Shown here one piece after another: positions 18,533 to 26,863 of a stretch of 64,000 bases of DNA; position 1 is the first letter of the stretch, and every line of letters begins with the position of its first letter. Position numbers and translations under genes: made by a program. The notes beneath the pieces were generated by a model. That model searched no databases. It worked only from the letters and a program-made list of their open reading frames with translations, and was not told where the DNA came from. The DNA is from an uncultured Lentisphaeria bacterium. Its GTDB lineage: Bacteria > Verrucomicrobiota > Lentisphaeria > Victivallales > UBA1829. The stretch is from positions 1 to 64,000 of the forward strand of contig CASDPB010000093.1 of NCBI GenBank assembly GCA_949282305.1, read 5' to 3'.

Positions 18533-19149
18533 AACTTTCCGAAGAATTTCTGAAGGGGATCTGGAAAGAGAATCCCGTTCTGGTGCTGACTCTCGGCATG
18601 TGCCCGTCGCTGGCGACCTCCTCCAATGCGGTCAACGGCATGGGAATGGGGCTTGCCACGACCTTTGTCCTGCTCTGCAGCAACATCGTGATATCCGCAG
18701 TTCGCAATATTGTCCCGGCGAAGATCCGCATTCCCTGCTATATTGTGGTGATTGCAACTTTCGTGACAGTTGTGGATCTTCTGATGCAGGCTTATACGCA
18801 GAGTCTTTACAACGCGCTCGGAATCTTCATCCCGCTGATCGTCGTGAACTGCATCGTGCTCGGGCGCGCCGAAGCGTTCGCGTCGAAAAACACGATGCTG
18901 TATTCCGCGATGGACGGCCTGGGCATGGGAATCGGTTTTACGCTTGCCCTGACTTTCATCGGGCTGATCCGTGAATTCCTTGCGGCGGGAACGCTGTTCG
19001 ACATCAAGATCATTTCGGCATGGCAGGGTTTTTCCGTGATGGGGCAGGCTCCCGGCGGGTTCATCGTCATGGGCTTCATTCTTGCGGGGATGAACTTTTA
19101 CAATATGCGCCGCGCCGCCAGAGCCGGTAAAACTTATGATCTCCCGTAG
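18529..19149 (+). CDS. rnfE: Rnf electron transport complex subunit E
   Basis: 206 residues from ATG 18529 (4-nt overlap with rnfG; AAGGAG upstream). It is a six-helix inner-membrane protein with the RnfE/NqrD hallmarks FLKGIWKENPVLVLTLGMCPSLA and FIPLIVVNCIVLGRAEAFAS. It contributes to the ion-translocating core. In most rnf operons rnfA follows rnfE; here no rnfA follows, and the next gene is on the other strand about 100 bp later. rnfA, rnfB and rnfC must lie elsewhere or be lost. Confidence 0.95.
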   Translation: MKLSEEFLKGIWKENPVLVLTLGMCPSLATSSNAVNGMGMGLATTFVLLCSNIVISAVRNIVPAKIRIPCYIVVIATFVTVVDLLMQAYTQSLYNALGIFIPLIVVNCIVLGRAEAFASKNTMLYSAMDGLGMGIGFTLALTFIGLIREFLAAGTLFDIKIISAWQGFSVMGQAPGGFIVMGFILAGMNFYNMRRAARAGKTYDLP

Positions 19150-19245
19150 GAATTGGACTGCCGTCATTGCAATATCTGTCACCTCGGCGAGGAAAAGAGA
19201 GACTGATTCTTTACGGGAACGGGTTCCGCGGATGGAGTTCCGCAC

Positions 19246-20523
19246 TCACCGGAAACACTCTTCATATACTTCGTTCAACGACCAGCGGCTCGGAAGTTCA
19301 GGTTTGCGGCTGATCCATTTGCCGTTGGTGAAGTCCGGGAATGCGACGGGCATGCTTCCGGTTGCAATCGACTGCTCGGAGAGGCATGTCACACTCATCC
19401 AGGCGGCGCAGTCATAGACGTCGACCGGAGTGACCGTGCGGTTGCGTACGGCATCGAAAAACGCCTGAAGGGCAAGAGAATCCATGCCGCCGTGCCCGCC
19501 GACGGGATTGTCACGGCATTCCTTCCAAATCGGATGATCGTATTTTTCATAGAAGTCGGAAGTTTTGTTCCAGTCATGAACCAGATAGGGGTTTCCTGCT
19601 ACGTCAATCTTTTCATAGCAGGGACTGATGCCGTGCACGTAAATGCCGTCCGTATCCTCCATCCAGATGCCTTTGGTTCCCTGCACCCTGCCGTCGCGGG
19701 AATACGGGCGCGGGAGGGAGACGCTGTGCGTCAGGGTGATGGTTTCGCCGTTCGCGCATTTGATGACTGTCGTAATCACGTCTCCTTCATTGAAGACATG
19801 ATTTTCCCCGGTTCCCCTCCAGCCGTTCTCCGCGGCATGGGATGCGAAGCCGCGCGCTTTGGACGCCGTGGAGGTCAGGCTGAGGAAACGGTTGCCGCGG
19901 TTGATTCTCAGTATTTTTGCCACGGGGCCGAGTCCGTGTGTCGGATAGAGATCGCAGTTCCGGCGCAGATTGTGGATTGCGCGTTCATGTCCTTTTTCAA
20001 TATCGCATGCCATTTCACTGAGGTCATGTTCATAACCGCAGGCACAGTGAATGAGCTCTCCGAACAATCCTTTGCGAACCATGTTCAGGACAAGGAGCTC
20101 ATTGCGTCCGTAGCAGCAGTTTTCGAGCATCATGCAGGACACGCCGGTCGATTCGGATGCGTGAACCAACTGCCAGAGCTCCTCCGTGGATGCGGCGCCG
20201 CCGACTTCGATTCCGACATATTTTCCCATGCGCATGGCGTCGCACGCGATCGGCAGGTGCGAGTTCCAGGAGGTCGGGACGAGTACCGCGTCCACATTCC
20301 GGTCCGCGATCAGTTCATGATAATCCCTGTAAGCGATTGGCTTTTCCGCGTTGTGCTTCTCGAAGATGCCGAGGATTTTCTTGATGCGTTCCTCCAGAAC
20401 ATCGCATACGGCGGTCACTTTGACGCCGCCCTGTTCCGCCAAAACAAAAATCGAAGCCAGCAGGGTTTCCGTTCTCGGCCCCAGACCGATGATTCCGATT
20501 CTGACTGTATTCCGCTCCTTCAT
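19246..20523 (-). CDS. Gfo/Idh/MocA-family protein, GH109-like
   Basis: 425 residues. The Rossmann start is RIGIIGLGPRTETLL. The middle contains LYPTHGLGPVAKILRINRGNR and a later GGHGGMDSLAL, segments I associate with the GH109 alpha-N-acetylgalactosaminidase branch, which hydrolyses with an NAD-dependent mechanism. In the position of the usual EKP it has IEVGG, also as in GH109. GH109 proteins are often Tat-exported; no signal peptide is seen here, so this one is cytoplasmic. An alternative is an ordinary sugar dehydrogenase of the same superfamily. Confidence 0.82.
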   Translation of the reverse strand: MKERNTVRIGIIGLGPRTETLLASIFVLAEQGGVKVTAVCDVLEERIKKILGIFEKHNAEKPIAYRDYHELIADRNVDAVLVPTSWNSHLPIACDAMRMGKYVGIEVGGAASTEELWQLVHASESTGVSCMMLENCCYGRNELLVLNMVRKGLFGELIHCACGYEHDLSEMACDIEKGHERAIHNLRRNCDLYPTHGLGPVAKILRINRGNRFLSLTSTASKARGFASHAAENGWRGTGENHVFNEGDVITTVIKCANGETITLTHSVSLPRPYSRDGRVQGTKGIWMEDTDGIYVHGISPCYEKIDVAGNPYLVHDWNKTSDFYEKYDHPIWKECRDNPVGGHGGMDSLALQAFFDAVRNRTVTPVDVYDCAAWMSVTCLSEQSIATGSMPVAFPDFTNGKWISRKPELPSRWSLNEVYEECFR

Positions 20524-20589
20524 CTCATTGACTCTCCTGTCTGTATGTCCTGATTAAAAAACGGCAAGCCATGTAACATACATCCGTTT

Positions 20590-20636
20590 TTGGAAAAACA
20601 AAGAGAAACGGCGGATTTTCTTTGATGCAATCCGCC
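20590..20636 (-). terminator. Terminator downstream of the CBS-domain gene
   Basis: A perfect 8-bp stem GGCGGATT/AATCCGCC (20610-20617 with 20629-20636), followed on the minus strand by the T-rich tail GTTTCTCTTTGTTTTTCC. Confidence 0.7.
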
Positions 20637-20703
20637 GGACCGTCAATCCCGGAGGCTGTTTTCCGTCCGGAATCTTCAGGACGTGCCCGGCAGAGACCGG
20701 AGT

Positions 20704-21165
20704 TCAGTAGACTTCGTTTTTGCAGCTTACGCCGGAATAGTCCGAAAGCCAGTGGAGCACAATATCCTGTTCCACATTCAGAGACTCGAGAATGTCCGCC
20801 TTGGAAATGACCCCGCTGATCGCCTTTCCCTCAATGACGGGCAGAAAACTGATATGATGGCGGACCATGACGTTCATGACATATTCGACGTCATCTTCGC
20901 CGCTGGCGACAATCATCTGGCGTGTCATGAAATCATCCACTGTGTCGGTGTCCGGTTTCGATGTGTTCATACTTACCGCGCGCACCACATCGCTCTGCGT
21001 GATGATGCCGACGAACCTGGGCGGTTCGGCTCCTTTTTCAACGACCATCAAATAACCGGAATCCATGCTGATCAGTTTTTTTGCGGCATCCCTGACCGTT
21101 GCACCGGATTCGATGAGAGAGAGTTTTTTCTCTCTTTTTTCTTCCAGAACTTTTTTCAGCTTCAT
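20704..21165 (-). CDS. Twin CBS-domain protein
   Basis: 153 residues from ATG 21165 (GGGGGC upstream; the ORF extends further but without a better signal). Two CBS motifs are seen: GATVRDAAKKLISMDSGYL...GIITQSDVVRA and DDFMTRQMIVASGEDDVEYVM...GVISKADILESL. Such stand-alone pairs bind adenine nucleotides and act as energy sensors. The partner is unknown; it is monocistronic with its own terminator. Confidence 0.92.
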   Translation of the reverse strand: MKLKKVLEEKREKKLSLIESGATVRDAAKKLISMDSGYLMVVEKGAEPPRFVGIITQSDVVRAVSMNTSKPDTDTVDDFMTRQMIVASGEDDVEYVMNVMVRHHISFLPVIEGKAISGVISKADILESLNVEQDIVLHWLSDYSGVSCKNEVY

Positions 21166-21432
21166 GATTCTGCCCCCATGAGGTTTGTCTGTATGCAAAC
21201 TACAATGATTTTCCGGTTTTGTCAAGTGCCCGGCACGTTTTTTTCTTCAAACGGAAGCATTGTGCGGAACGCCTCCCCCAGCCCGGTAACGAAACGGACG
21301 GGACAATTTTTTTTTCAGAATCAGATTCCCCCCGGCGGAAAAGCCGCAGACACACTCTTTGCCTTGCCTTTTCCGGAAAATCATGTATATTGTCGGAATA
21401 ACTGAAAATAAATCAAGAGAGGGGGCTCCGGG

Positions 21433-21939
21433 ATGAGAATTTTTTATCCGTCTGTATTGTCGGCCGCCGTGGCTGCCGCTTTGCTGTGTTCCTGCTGCAA
21501 GGAGGATCCGCTCCGCGAACTGCCGCTCGGAATGATCGGAATTGAAGAGCCTGTTGTGATCGGACCGTTCAAGACTCCGTTTCCCGCGAAGATTGACACG
21601 GGAGCCGACGTGGCTTCCATTGACGCGGAGAACATCCGGCTGGTGACGCGCGACGGGAAGAAAATCGTGATGTTCACCATCCGTCAGCGTGGAACCGGCG
21701 AGGAGCATCAGTATGAACTGCCGCTGAAACGGAAGATCGCCATTGTGCGGCATGGAAGAAAGCCGCAGTCCCGATATGTCGTCATGATGACGGTGCGGAT
21801 CGGCGGAATGACGCTGACTCGTGAGTTTTCACTGGCGAACCGGAAGAATTTCGAGTATCAGGTTCTGATCGGGCGCAATATCATTGCCGGCTCCGCCGCT
21901 GTCGATCCTTCCAAACGGAATCTGACAGGTGCATTATGA
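21433..21939 (+). CDS. Retropepsin-like lipoprotein of the RimK/ATP-grasp-associated aspartyl protease family
   Basis: 168 residues. The N-terminus MRIFYPSVLSAAVAAALLCSC ends in a lipobox with Cys21 as the likely lipidated residue. The rest is the small ATP-dependent-zinc-protease/RimK-associated domain: IGIEEPVVIGPFKTPFPAKIDTGAD with the aspartyl motif Asp55-Thr-Gly-Ala, then FSLANR and VLIGRNII. Only one DTG per chain, so it would act as a dimer, as retropepsins do. It starts a tight operon (4-nt overlap with the next gene) whose products are a 7TM inactive transglutaminase and an ATP-grasp ligase. Confidence 0.88.
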   Translation: MRIFYPSVLSAAVAAALLCSCCKEDPLRELPLGMIGIEEPVVIGPFKTPFPAKIDTGADVASIDAENIRLVTRDGKKIVMFTIRQRGTGEEHQYELPLKRKIAIVRHGRKPQSRYVVMMTVRIGGMTLTREFSLANRKNFEYQVLIGRNIIAGSAAVDPSKRNLTGAL

Positions 21940-23486
21940 CGGTTTCGCATTCCAGAAGAAAAATCTATGTCCTTGCCGGAATCCTGATTCTGATTGCGGC
22001 GGGGATCGCCGCATTTAAAATCTGTGTGCTGCACTTCTCCTTTTCCCGTTCTGTGAATGCGGAACTCTGGGTCATGGAATGCCGGATCCGGTTTGATGCG
22101 GACAACGGTCCGGTGAAGGCGGTGCTGTCGCTGCCGTATGAGCTTCCGGGATACTATCTTGCCGCGACCAGCCAGACCCCGGGATATGAGTATTCCGTTC
22201 AGGAGCGGGACAGCCGGATTCAGGCAGTCTGGAAGAGCGGGGAAAGGAGCGGCCCGCAGACTCTTTCCTGCCAGATCACTTTCATTCCCGACGCCAGCGC
22301 CGGGGCGCCTGAGGAGGAACCCCCGGAAACGCCGGCACGTCCGCACTGGGCAGGCGGGCAGAAACAGCTTGCGGAACAGTTGTTGAAAAGCATTGATCCC
22401 GGCGGAAAGATGCCCGCGGGACAGTTTGCGGAGCAGCTTTTCAGACGGATTCAGAAGAATGACACTCCGGCTGTTTCAATCCTGTTTGCGGAAAAACACA
22501 GCGGCGCTTCCTTGATTCACACGGCAGGAAAACTGCTGGCGATGAGAGGCATACCGTCGCGTGGCGTGGAGGGTGTGTTCCTGACGGACAAGCGCCGCCG
22601 CCAGTCTCCCGTCAACCAGATTGAAATTTTTTATGACGGGAAATATCATCGTTACGACCCGGTATCGGGGAAGGTCAATTCCCGGGAGGACTTCATTCCC
22701 CTGCGTTACGGAGAGGATTCACTGTTTGAGATTACCGGCGGCCGTCAGCCGAAGTTGAGATTTTCCGCCTTGAAAACCAATATCAGCGCCGCCGGGCTGA
22801 ACCGTCTGCGGGGAAGTCTCGTAGAGCATTCATGGCTCATGGATATTGTAGGCTATGAACTGCCGGTTTCGGAACAGAATGTGTTCAAACGCCTCGCCCT
22901 GCTTCCGCTGGCGGTTCTGCTGATTGTGATTGTCCGCAATATCATCGGCCTGCAGTCCATGGGGACGTTCATGCCGGTGCTGATTGCGCTTGCGTTTCTG
23001 GAGACGGGGCTGGTTGCGGGATTGATTGCCTTTCTGCTGATTCTGACGGTCGGGCTTGCCGCGAGAGCTTTGCTGTCGAATATGAATCTGCTGATGGTTC
23101 CCCGGATTTCGGCGGTTGTGGTGATTGTGATTCTGCTGATGAAAGTCATCAGCGTTCTTTCCTACGCATACGGTTTTACGCAGGGGCAGTCGATCACATT
23201 CTTCCCGCTGATTATTCTGGCGTGGACGATTGAGCGCGCTTCGATGGTGTGGGAGGAGGATGGAGCGAGGACGATGTTCCGTCAGCTTGCCGTCAGCCTG
23301 GCTGCGTGCATACCCTGTTACTTTCTGCTGAACAACGCCTATCTGCAGTATCTCTTCTTCTCGTTCCAGGAGTTTAATCTGGTGATTCTCGCCCTGATTC
23401 TTCTGCTTGGAACTTATACCGGATACCGCCTGACGGAACTGAAAAGATTCAAATCACTGGTGACATCATGTTCGGACCGCTCCTGA
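21936..23486 (+). CDS. Inactive transglutaminase-like domain fused to a seven-helix membrane domain
   Basis: 516 residues. One N-terminal helix (about 9-29) is followed by a periplasmic part (about 35-300) containing a transglutaminase-like fold region (AEKHSGASLIHTAGKLLAMRGIPSRGVEGV) and then about seven membrane helices (about 315-505, starting LALLPLAVLLIVIVRN). It matches the inactive-transglutaminase plus 7TM architecture known next to alpha-L-glutamate-ligase-like ATP-grasp proteins. The Cys-His-Asp triad is not evident. It overlaps the upstream gene by 4 nt and the ATP-grasp gene by 19 nt. Confidence 0.85.
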   Translation: MTVSHSRRKIYVLAGILILIAAGIAAFKICVLHFSFSRSVNAELWVMECRIRFDADNGPVKAVLSLPYELPGYYLAATSQTPGYEYSVQERDSRIQAVWKSGERSGPQTLSCQITFIPDASAGAPEEEPPETPARPHWAGGQKQLAEQLLKSIDPGGKMPAGQFAEQLFRRIQKNDTPAVSILFAEKHSGASLIHTAGKLLAMRGIPSRGVEGVFLTDKRRRQSPVNQIEIFYDGKYHRYDPVSGKVNSREDFIPLRYGEDSLFEITGGRQPKLRFSALKTNISAAGLNRLRGSLVEHSWLMDIVGYELPVSEQNVFKRLALLPLAVLLIVIVRNIIGLQSMGTFMPVLIALAFLETGLVAGLIAFLLILTVGLAARALLSNMNLLMVPRISAVVVIVILLMKVISVLSYAYGFTQGQSITFFPLIILAWTIERASMVWEEDGARTMFRQLAVSLAACIPCYFLLNNAYLQYLFFSFQEFNLVILALILLLGTYTGYRLTELKRFKSLVTSCSDRS

Positions 23487-24430
23487 ACTGTTTTGCATCG
23501 CCCGCCGCGCTGAGGAATGCCGGAGTGCTCGGCATGAACCGCCGCAATCATGAGTATATCGCGGCTTACAACAAGCGGAAGTATTATCCGATGGTTGACG
23601 ACAAGCTGATTACGAAAGAGCTTGCATTGAAGGCAGGTGTCCCGACCGCGGGGCTGATCGGCACGATCCGCTACCAGTATGAGGCGAAAAACTTCATGCG
23701 CATGACGGAATCCTGTCCGAGTTTTGTCATCAAGCCGGGGCATGGCAGCGGCGGACGCGGCATTCTCGTCATCAGGAGTCATGACGGTGAAAACTTCCGT
23801 AAGGCGGACGGTTCCATAATCGGCTTTCAGCAGGTCTATTCGCACATCACCAATATTCTGAGCGGGCTTTACAGTCTGGGCGGGCAGATCGACTATGCGC
23901 TGTTCGAGGAGTGCATTTCATTTTCCGAGGTCTTTTCAGATTTCAGTTTCCAGGGGGTGCCGGACATCCGAATCATTGTATTTCAGGGGTATCCGGTCAT
24001 GGCGATGATGCGCCTTGCGACCAGACGTTCGGACGGGCGCGCCAATCTGCACCAGGGGGCTGTAGGGGTCGGACTGAGCATCCGGAACGGAAAGCCGAAG
24101 GAGGCGGTCATGCTGGACAGACCTGTCACGCATCATCCCGACACCGGGCGCGCTCTTTCCGAGCTGGCGGTGCCGGAATGGGACAGGCATCTGGAACTTG
24201 CCGCCCGCTGCGCCGAGATGATCCGGCTCGGCTACTTCGGAGCCGACATTGTCAATGACAGCGTGAAGGGACCTCTTCTTTTGGAACTCAATGCCCGTCC
24301 CGGACTCGGAATCCAGATTGCCAACCGTTCCGGGCTGCGTTCGCGTCTTGAACTGATTGAAAGCCTTCCCCCGGATGCCATGCTTTCCGTCAGAGAGAAG
24401 ATAGAGTTTGCACAGACACATTTTGATTGA
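23468..24430 (+). CDS. Alpha-L-glutamate ligase-like ATP-grasp protein
   Basis: 320 residues. The start FASPAALRNAGVLGMNRRNHEYI is typical of the alpha-L-glutamate-ligase-related family and supports ATG 23468, which overlaps the 7TM gene by 19 nt. The ATP-grasp core shows SFVIKPGHGSGGRGILVI (glycine-rich loop with Lys), DIRIIVFQGYPVMAMMRLATR, and the Mg-binding end LLLELNARPGLGIQIAN. It should form an amide bond between a carboxylate and an amine using ATP in the cytoplasm. The substrate is unknown. Confidence 0.9.
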   Translation: MFGPLLNCFASPAALRNAGVLGMNRRNHEYIAAYNKRKYYPMVDDKLITKELALKAGVPTAGLIGTIRYQYEAKNFMRMTESCPSFVIKPGHGSGGRGILVIRSHDGENFRKADGSIIGFQQVYSHITNILSGLYSLGGQIDYALFEECISFSEVFSDFSFQGVPDIRIIVFQGYPVMAMMRLATRRSDGRANLHQGAVGVGLSIRNGKPKEAVMLDRPVTHHPDTGRALSELAVPEWDRHLELAARCAEMIRLGYFGADIVNDSVKGPLLLELNARPGLGIQIANRSGLRSRLELIESLPPDAMLSVREKIEFAQTHFD

Positions 24431-24450
24431 ATACGGAGCGAGGCGCCTGT

Positions 24451-24858
24451 ATGATTACGGTCGTTCTGCGGATATTGAGCTATGGGCTTGTTCTGGGATT
24501 CTTTTATCTGATCCTGCGAATTGTCCTGAAAGGTCTTGCGCTGCCCCGGAATCCCGCATCTGATGATAATTTCCGCAGAGGGGACAACCACTGTCTGCCG
24601 CATTACTGGTCCTGCGGCAACATGCTTGACATTGCGGGAGAATACCGGCGGAAAAGAGAACCGGCGGAGTCCGGAAGGTCCCGCGGGGAATGCTGCATCA
24701 TCACGTTGGCTCTTTCCGCTGCATGGACTGCGTTTCTTTGTTTTGTATATTTTCAGCTGAATCTGTCAAAGCCCTTCTTCTGGTGCGTGTCCGGCATTCT
24801 CACCGTTTTTTTTCTGCTGATTCTTTTTCTCTTCTGGAAGGAGCGGAGAGGAAAATAA
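24451..24858 (+). CDS. Small membrane protein, fourth gene of the ATP-grasp operon
   Basis: 135 residues from ATG 24451 (GGAGCGAGG upstream; an alternative TTG at 24427 overlaps the ATP-grasp gene). One hydrophobic helix lies at the N-terminus (ITVVLRILSYGLVLGFFYLIL) and two more near the C-terminus (about 72-90 and 98-118), with a Cys/His-containing loop (HCLPHYWSCGNM) between. I do not recognise the family. Its position immediately after the ligase gene suggests it belongs to the same system. Confidence 0.65.
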   Translation: MITVVLRILSYGLVLGFFYLILRIVLKGLALPRNPASDDNFRRGDNHCLPHYWSCGNMLDIAGEYRRKREPAESGRSRGECCIITLALSAAWTAFLCFVYFQLNLSKPFFWCVSGILTVFFLLILFLFWKERRGK

Positions 24859-24919
24859 GCGGGTGCGCTCCTGACAATGCGGAGTCCTGCTGTTTTCTTT
24901 GAAACTTTGCGGTTGAAAC

Positions 24920-24948
24920 TTGAAACTTGATGCGGACAGGTGTATATT
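24920..24948 (+). promoter_or_regulatory. Sigma-70-type promoter of ilvB
   Basis: TTGAAA (24920-24925), a 17-nt spacer and TATATT (24943-24948). The predicted start is near 24955, about 185 nt before the conserved-length ilvB start, leaving a long leader. Confidence 0.6.
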
Positions 24949-24965
24949 CCCTGTTCTTTTACAAT

Positions 24966-25079
24966 ATGAGGTTTTTCAACATGAGAATGAGGATATTTCT
25001 GGAGGGAAAATATGTCGTCGTACGCGGCCCGGCCGTGTCGGTGGCGCCTCGGCCGGGTCTTGCAGCACAGCCAGTCTGA
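24966..25079 (+). CDS. Candidate valine-rich leader peptide of ilvB
   Basis: A 37-codon ORF starting about 11 nt after the predicted transcription start. It contains KYVVVRGPAVSVAPRPGL: six valines, two leucines and an isoleucine in 37 residues, reminiscent of the IvbL/IlvL attenuator peptides. The VVV codons are directly followed by a GC-rich inverted repeat (CCCGGCCG/CGGCCGGG at about 25028-25057), and the stop overlaps a second small hairpin. There is no clear ribosome site. The same DNA is also open in the ilvB frame, which weakens the case. Confidence 0.35.
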   Translation: MRFFNMRMRIFLEGKYVVVRGPAVSVAPRPGLAAQPV

Positions 25080-25099
25080 ATGCGTAGGGCATTCATTTT
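25078..25099 (+). terminator. Candidate attenuator hairpin in the ilvB leader
   Basis: A 6-bp stem GAATGC/GCATTC (25078-25083 with 25089-25094), loop GTAGG, then ATTTT. It is a weak hairpin and counts only in combination with the Val-rich leader ORF. Confidence 0.3.
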
Positions 25100-25140
25100 C
25101 CCGTTATTCAAAAATAATTAAATCCGGATCAGTAACTACT

Positions 25141-26856
25141 ATGAAAAACACAGAAGAAGAAGCACAGCAGCCGATGAAAGGCGCTGAAATTGTGATCAGA
25201 ACTCTTGAAAAGCTCGGCGTTGAAACGATTTTTGCATATCCGGGCGGGCAGTCCATAGAACTTCATCAGGCGCTCGGAAAATCCAGTCTCCGCGTGATTC
25301 TGCCCCGCCATGAGCAGGGAGGCGCTTTCGCCGCGGACGGTTTTGCGCGCATTTCCGGTAGGACAGGCGTCTGCATGGCGACCAGCGGTCCCGGGGCGAC
25401 AAACCTCATTACAGGCATTGCCGACGCCTATATGGATTCGATTCCGGTTGTTTTCATTACCGGACAGGTCGGCGCACAGTTCATTGGAAAGAATGCGTTT
25501 CAGGAGACGGACATCATCGGCGTTACGCGCCCGGTGGTCAAGCACAGCTATCTTGTCCTGAGTGTTGACGATATTCCCCGTATTATCTGTGAAGCCTTCA
25601 AACTTGCCTCCGAAGGGCGTCCCGGTCCGGTTGTGGTGGACATTCCGAAAAACGTCCAGCAGGCGATGGGCGTTCCCGTTTTCCCGGAGGAAGTCAAGGT
25701 GAAGTCGCTTTCCTCCGGATTGAGCGTAAAAAGCTCCGACATTGAAGCGATCCGGAAAGCGATCAAAAAGGCGCAGCGCCCGTGCATTTATGCCGGCGGC
25801 GGCATTATCTCGTCCGGAGCGTCCGAGGAACTCCGCGAGTTTGCGCATTCCTACAATATTCCCGTGACGACCACGCTGATGGGGCTTGGTTCCTTTCCCG
25901 AAGAAGATCCGCTTTCCCTGCGCTGGCTTGGAATGCACGGAACCTATTATGCGAATTATGCCGCGAACGAATGCGATCTGCTGATCGCGCTCGGCGCGCG
26001 TTTCGACGACCGTGTGACGGGACCTGTCGCGACGTTTGCGCAGGACGCCTATATCATTCATGTGGATATTGATGTTTCCGAGATCAACAAAAACAAACGC
26101 GCCGATCTCGGTGTGATCGCCGACGTCAAGGAAGTTCTTGCCGAACTGAACAAAAAACCGCTCCGCAAGGATTACACCGAGTGGCTGAATCAGATCGCGC
26201 AATGGAAGCAGGAGCATCCTTTCTCCTATATCAAATCAAAGCCGCACACTCCGCCTCAGCCTCAGTTCGTCATCGAGAAACTCTATGAACTGACGCATGG
26301 CGATGCGGTCATCGTTCCCGGAGTGGGGCAGCACCAGATGTGGTCTGCGCAGTTCTACAAATACAAGAATCCCCGGCAGTTCCTGACTTCCGGCGGACTC
26401 GGTTCCATGGGGTTCGGGCTGCCCGCCGCAATGGGGGCGAAAGTCGCGTGTCCGGAGAAAACCGTCATCAACATTGACGGCGACGGTTCCTTCCAGATGA
26501 ACATTCAGGAGCTCGGCACGCTGTATGCCGAGGGGATTGATGTCAAAATGATCATTCTGAACAATCAGCATCTCGGGATGGTCGCCCAGTGGGAGGACCG
26601 TTTCTACGGAAGCCGTCACTGCAATACGATTCTTGAAGACAAGGACAAGCAGTATTACCCTGATTTCGTGACGATCGCCAGAGGCTATAAAATCCCCGGG
26701 CGCGTCGTTTGCGAGCGCGAGGAAGTCGAAGACGCGATCCGTGAAATGCTCGCGGCGAAGGGCCCCTTCCTGATCGACTGTCATACGGGGTATCAGGAGC
26801 ATGTCCTCCCGATGATCGCTCCCGGAAAATGCTACAAGGATATGATATTGGAGTGA
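25141..26856 (+). CDS. ilvB: Acetolactate synthase large subunit
   Basis: 571 residues from ATG 25141, the usual family length. It is a ThDP enzyme with three domains: N-terminal pyrimidine-binding with YPGGQSIELHQAL and catalytic-Glu motif RHEQGGAFAADGFAR; a central FAD-binding domain; and C-terminal ThDP/Mg binding with NIDGDGSFQMNIQELGTLY to NNQHLGM. It condenses pyruvate units for valine/leucine/isoleucine synthesis. The frame is also open from ATG 25012, which has a strong GGAGGG site 5 nt upstream, while 25141 has none. That start would add an Arg/Ser-rich 43-residue extension not known for the family, so the start is uncertain. No small regulatory subunit (ilvN) follows. Confidence 0.93.
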   Translation: MKNTEEEAQQPMKGAEIVIRTLEKLGVETIFAYPGGQSIELHQALGKSSLRVILPRHEQGGAFAADGFARISGRTGVCMATSGPGATNLITGIADAYMDSIPVVFITGQVGAQFIGKNAFQETDIIGVTRPVVKHSYLVLSVDDIPRIICEAFKLASEGRPGPVVVDIPKNVQQAMGVPVFPEEVKVKSLSSGLSVKSSDIEAIRKAIKKAQRPCIYAGGGIISSGASEELREFAHSYNIPVTTTLMGLGSFPEEDPLSLRWLGMHGTYYANYAANECDLLIALGARFDDRVTGPVATFAQDAYIIHVDIDVSEINKNKRADLGVIADVKEVLAELNKKPLRKDYTEWLNQIAQWKQEHPFSYIKSKPHTPPQPQFVIEKLYELTHGDAVIVPGVGQHQMWSAQFYKYKNPRQFLTSGGLGSMGFGLPAAMGAKVACPEKTVINIDGDGSFQMNIQELGTLYAEGIDVKMIILNNQHLGMVAQWEDRFYGSRHCNTILEDKDKQYYPDFVTIARGYKIPGRVVCEREEVEDAIREMLAAKGPFLIDCHTGYQEHVLPMIAPGKCYKDMILE

Positions 26857-26863
26857 GTTGGTC

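Noticed and set aside
19492-20553. 353-codon plus-strand ORF
   Set aside because: Antisense of the GH109-like gene; high GC third positions leave it open by chance.
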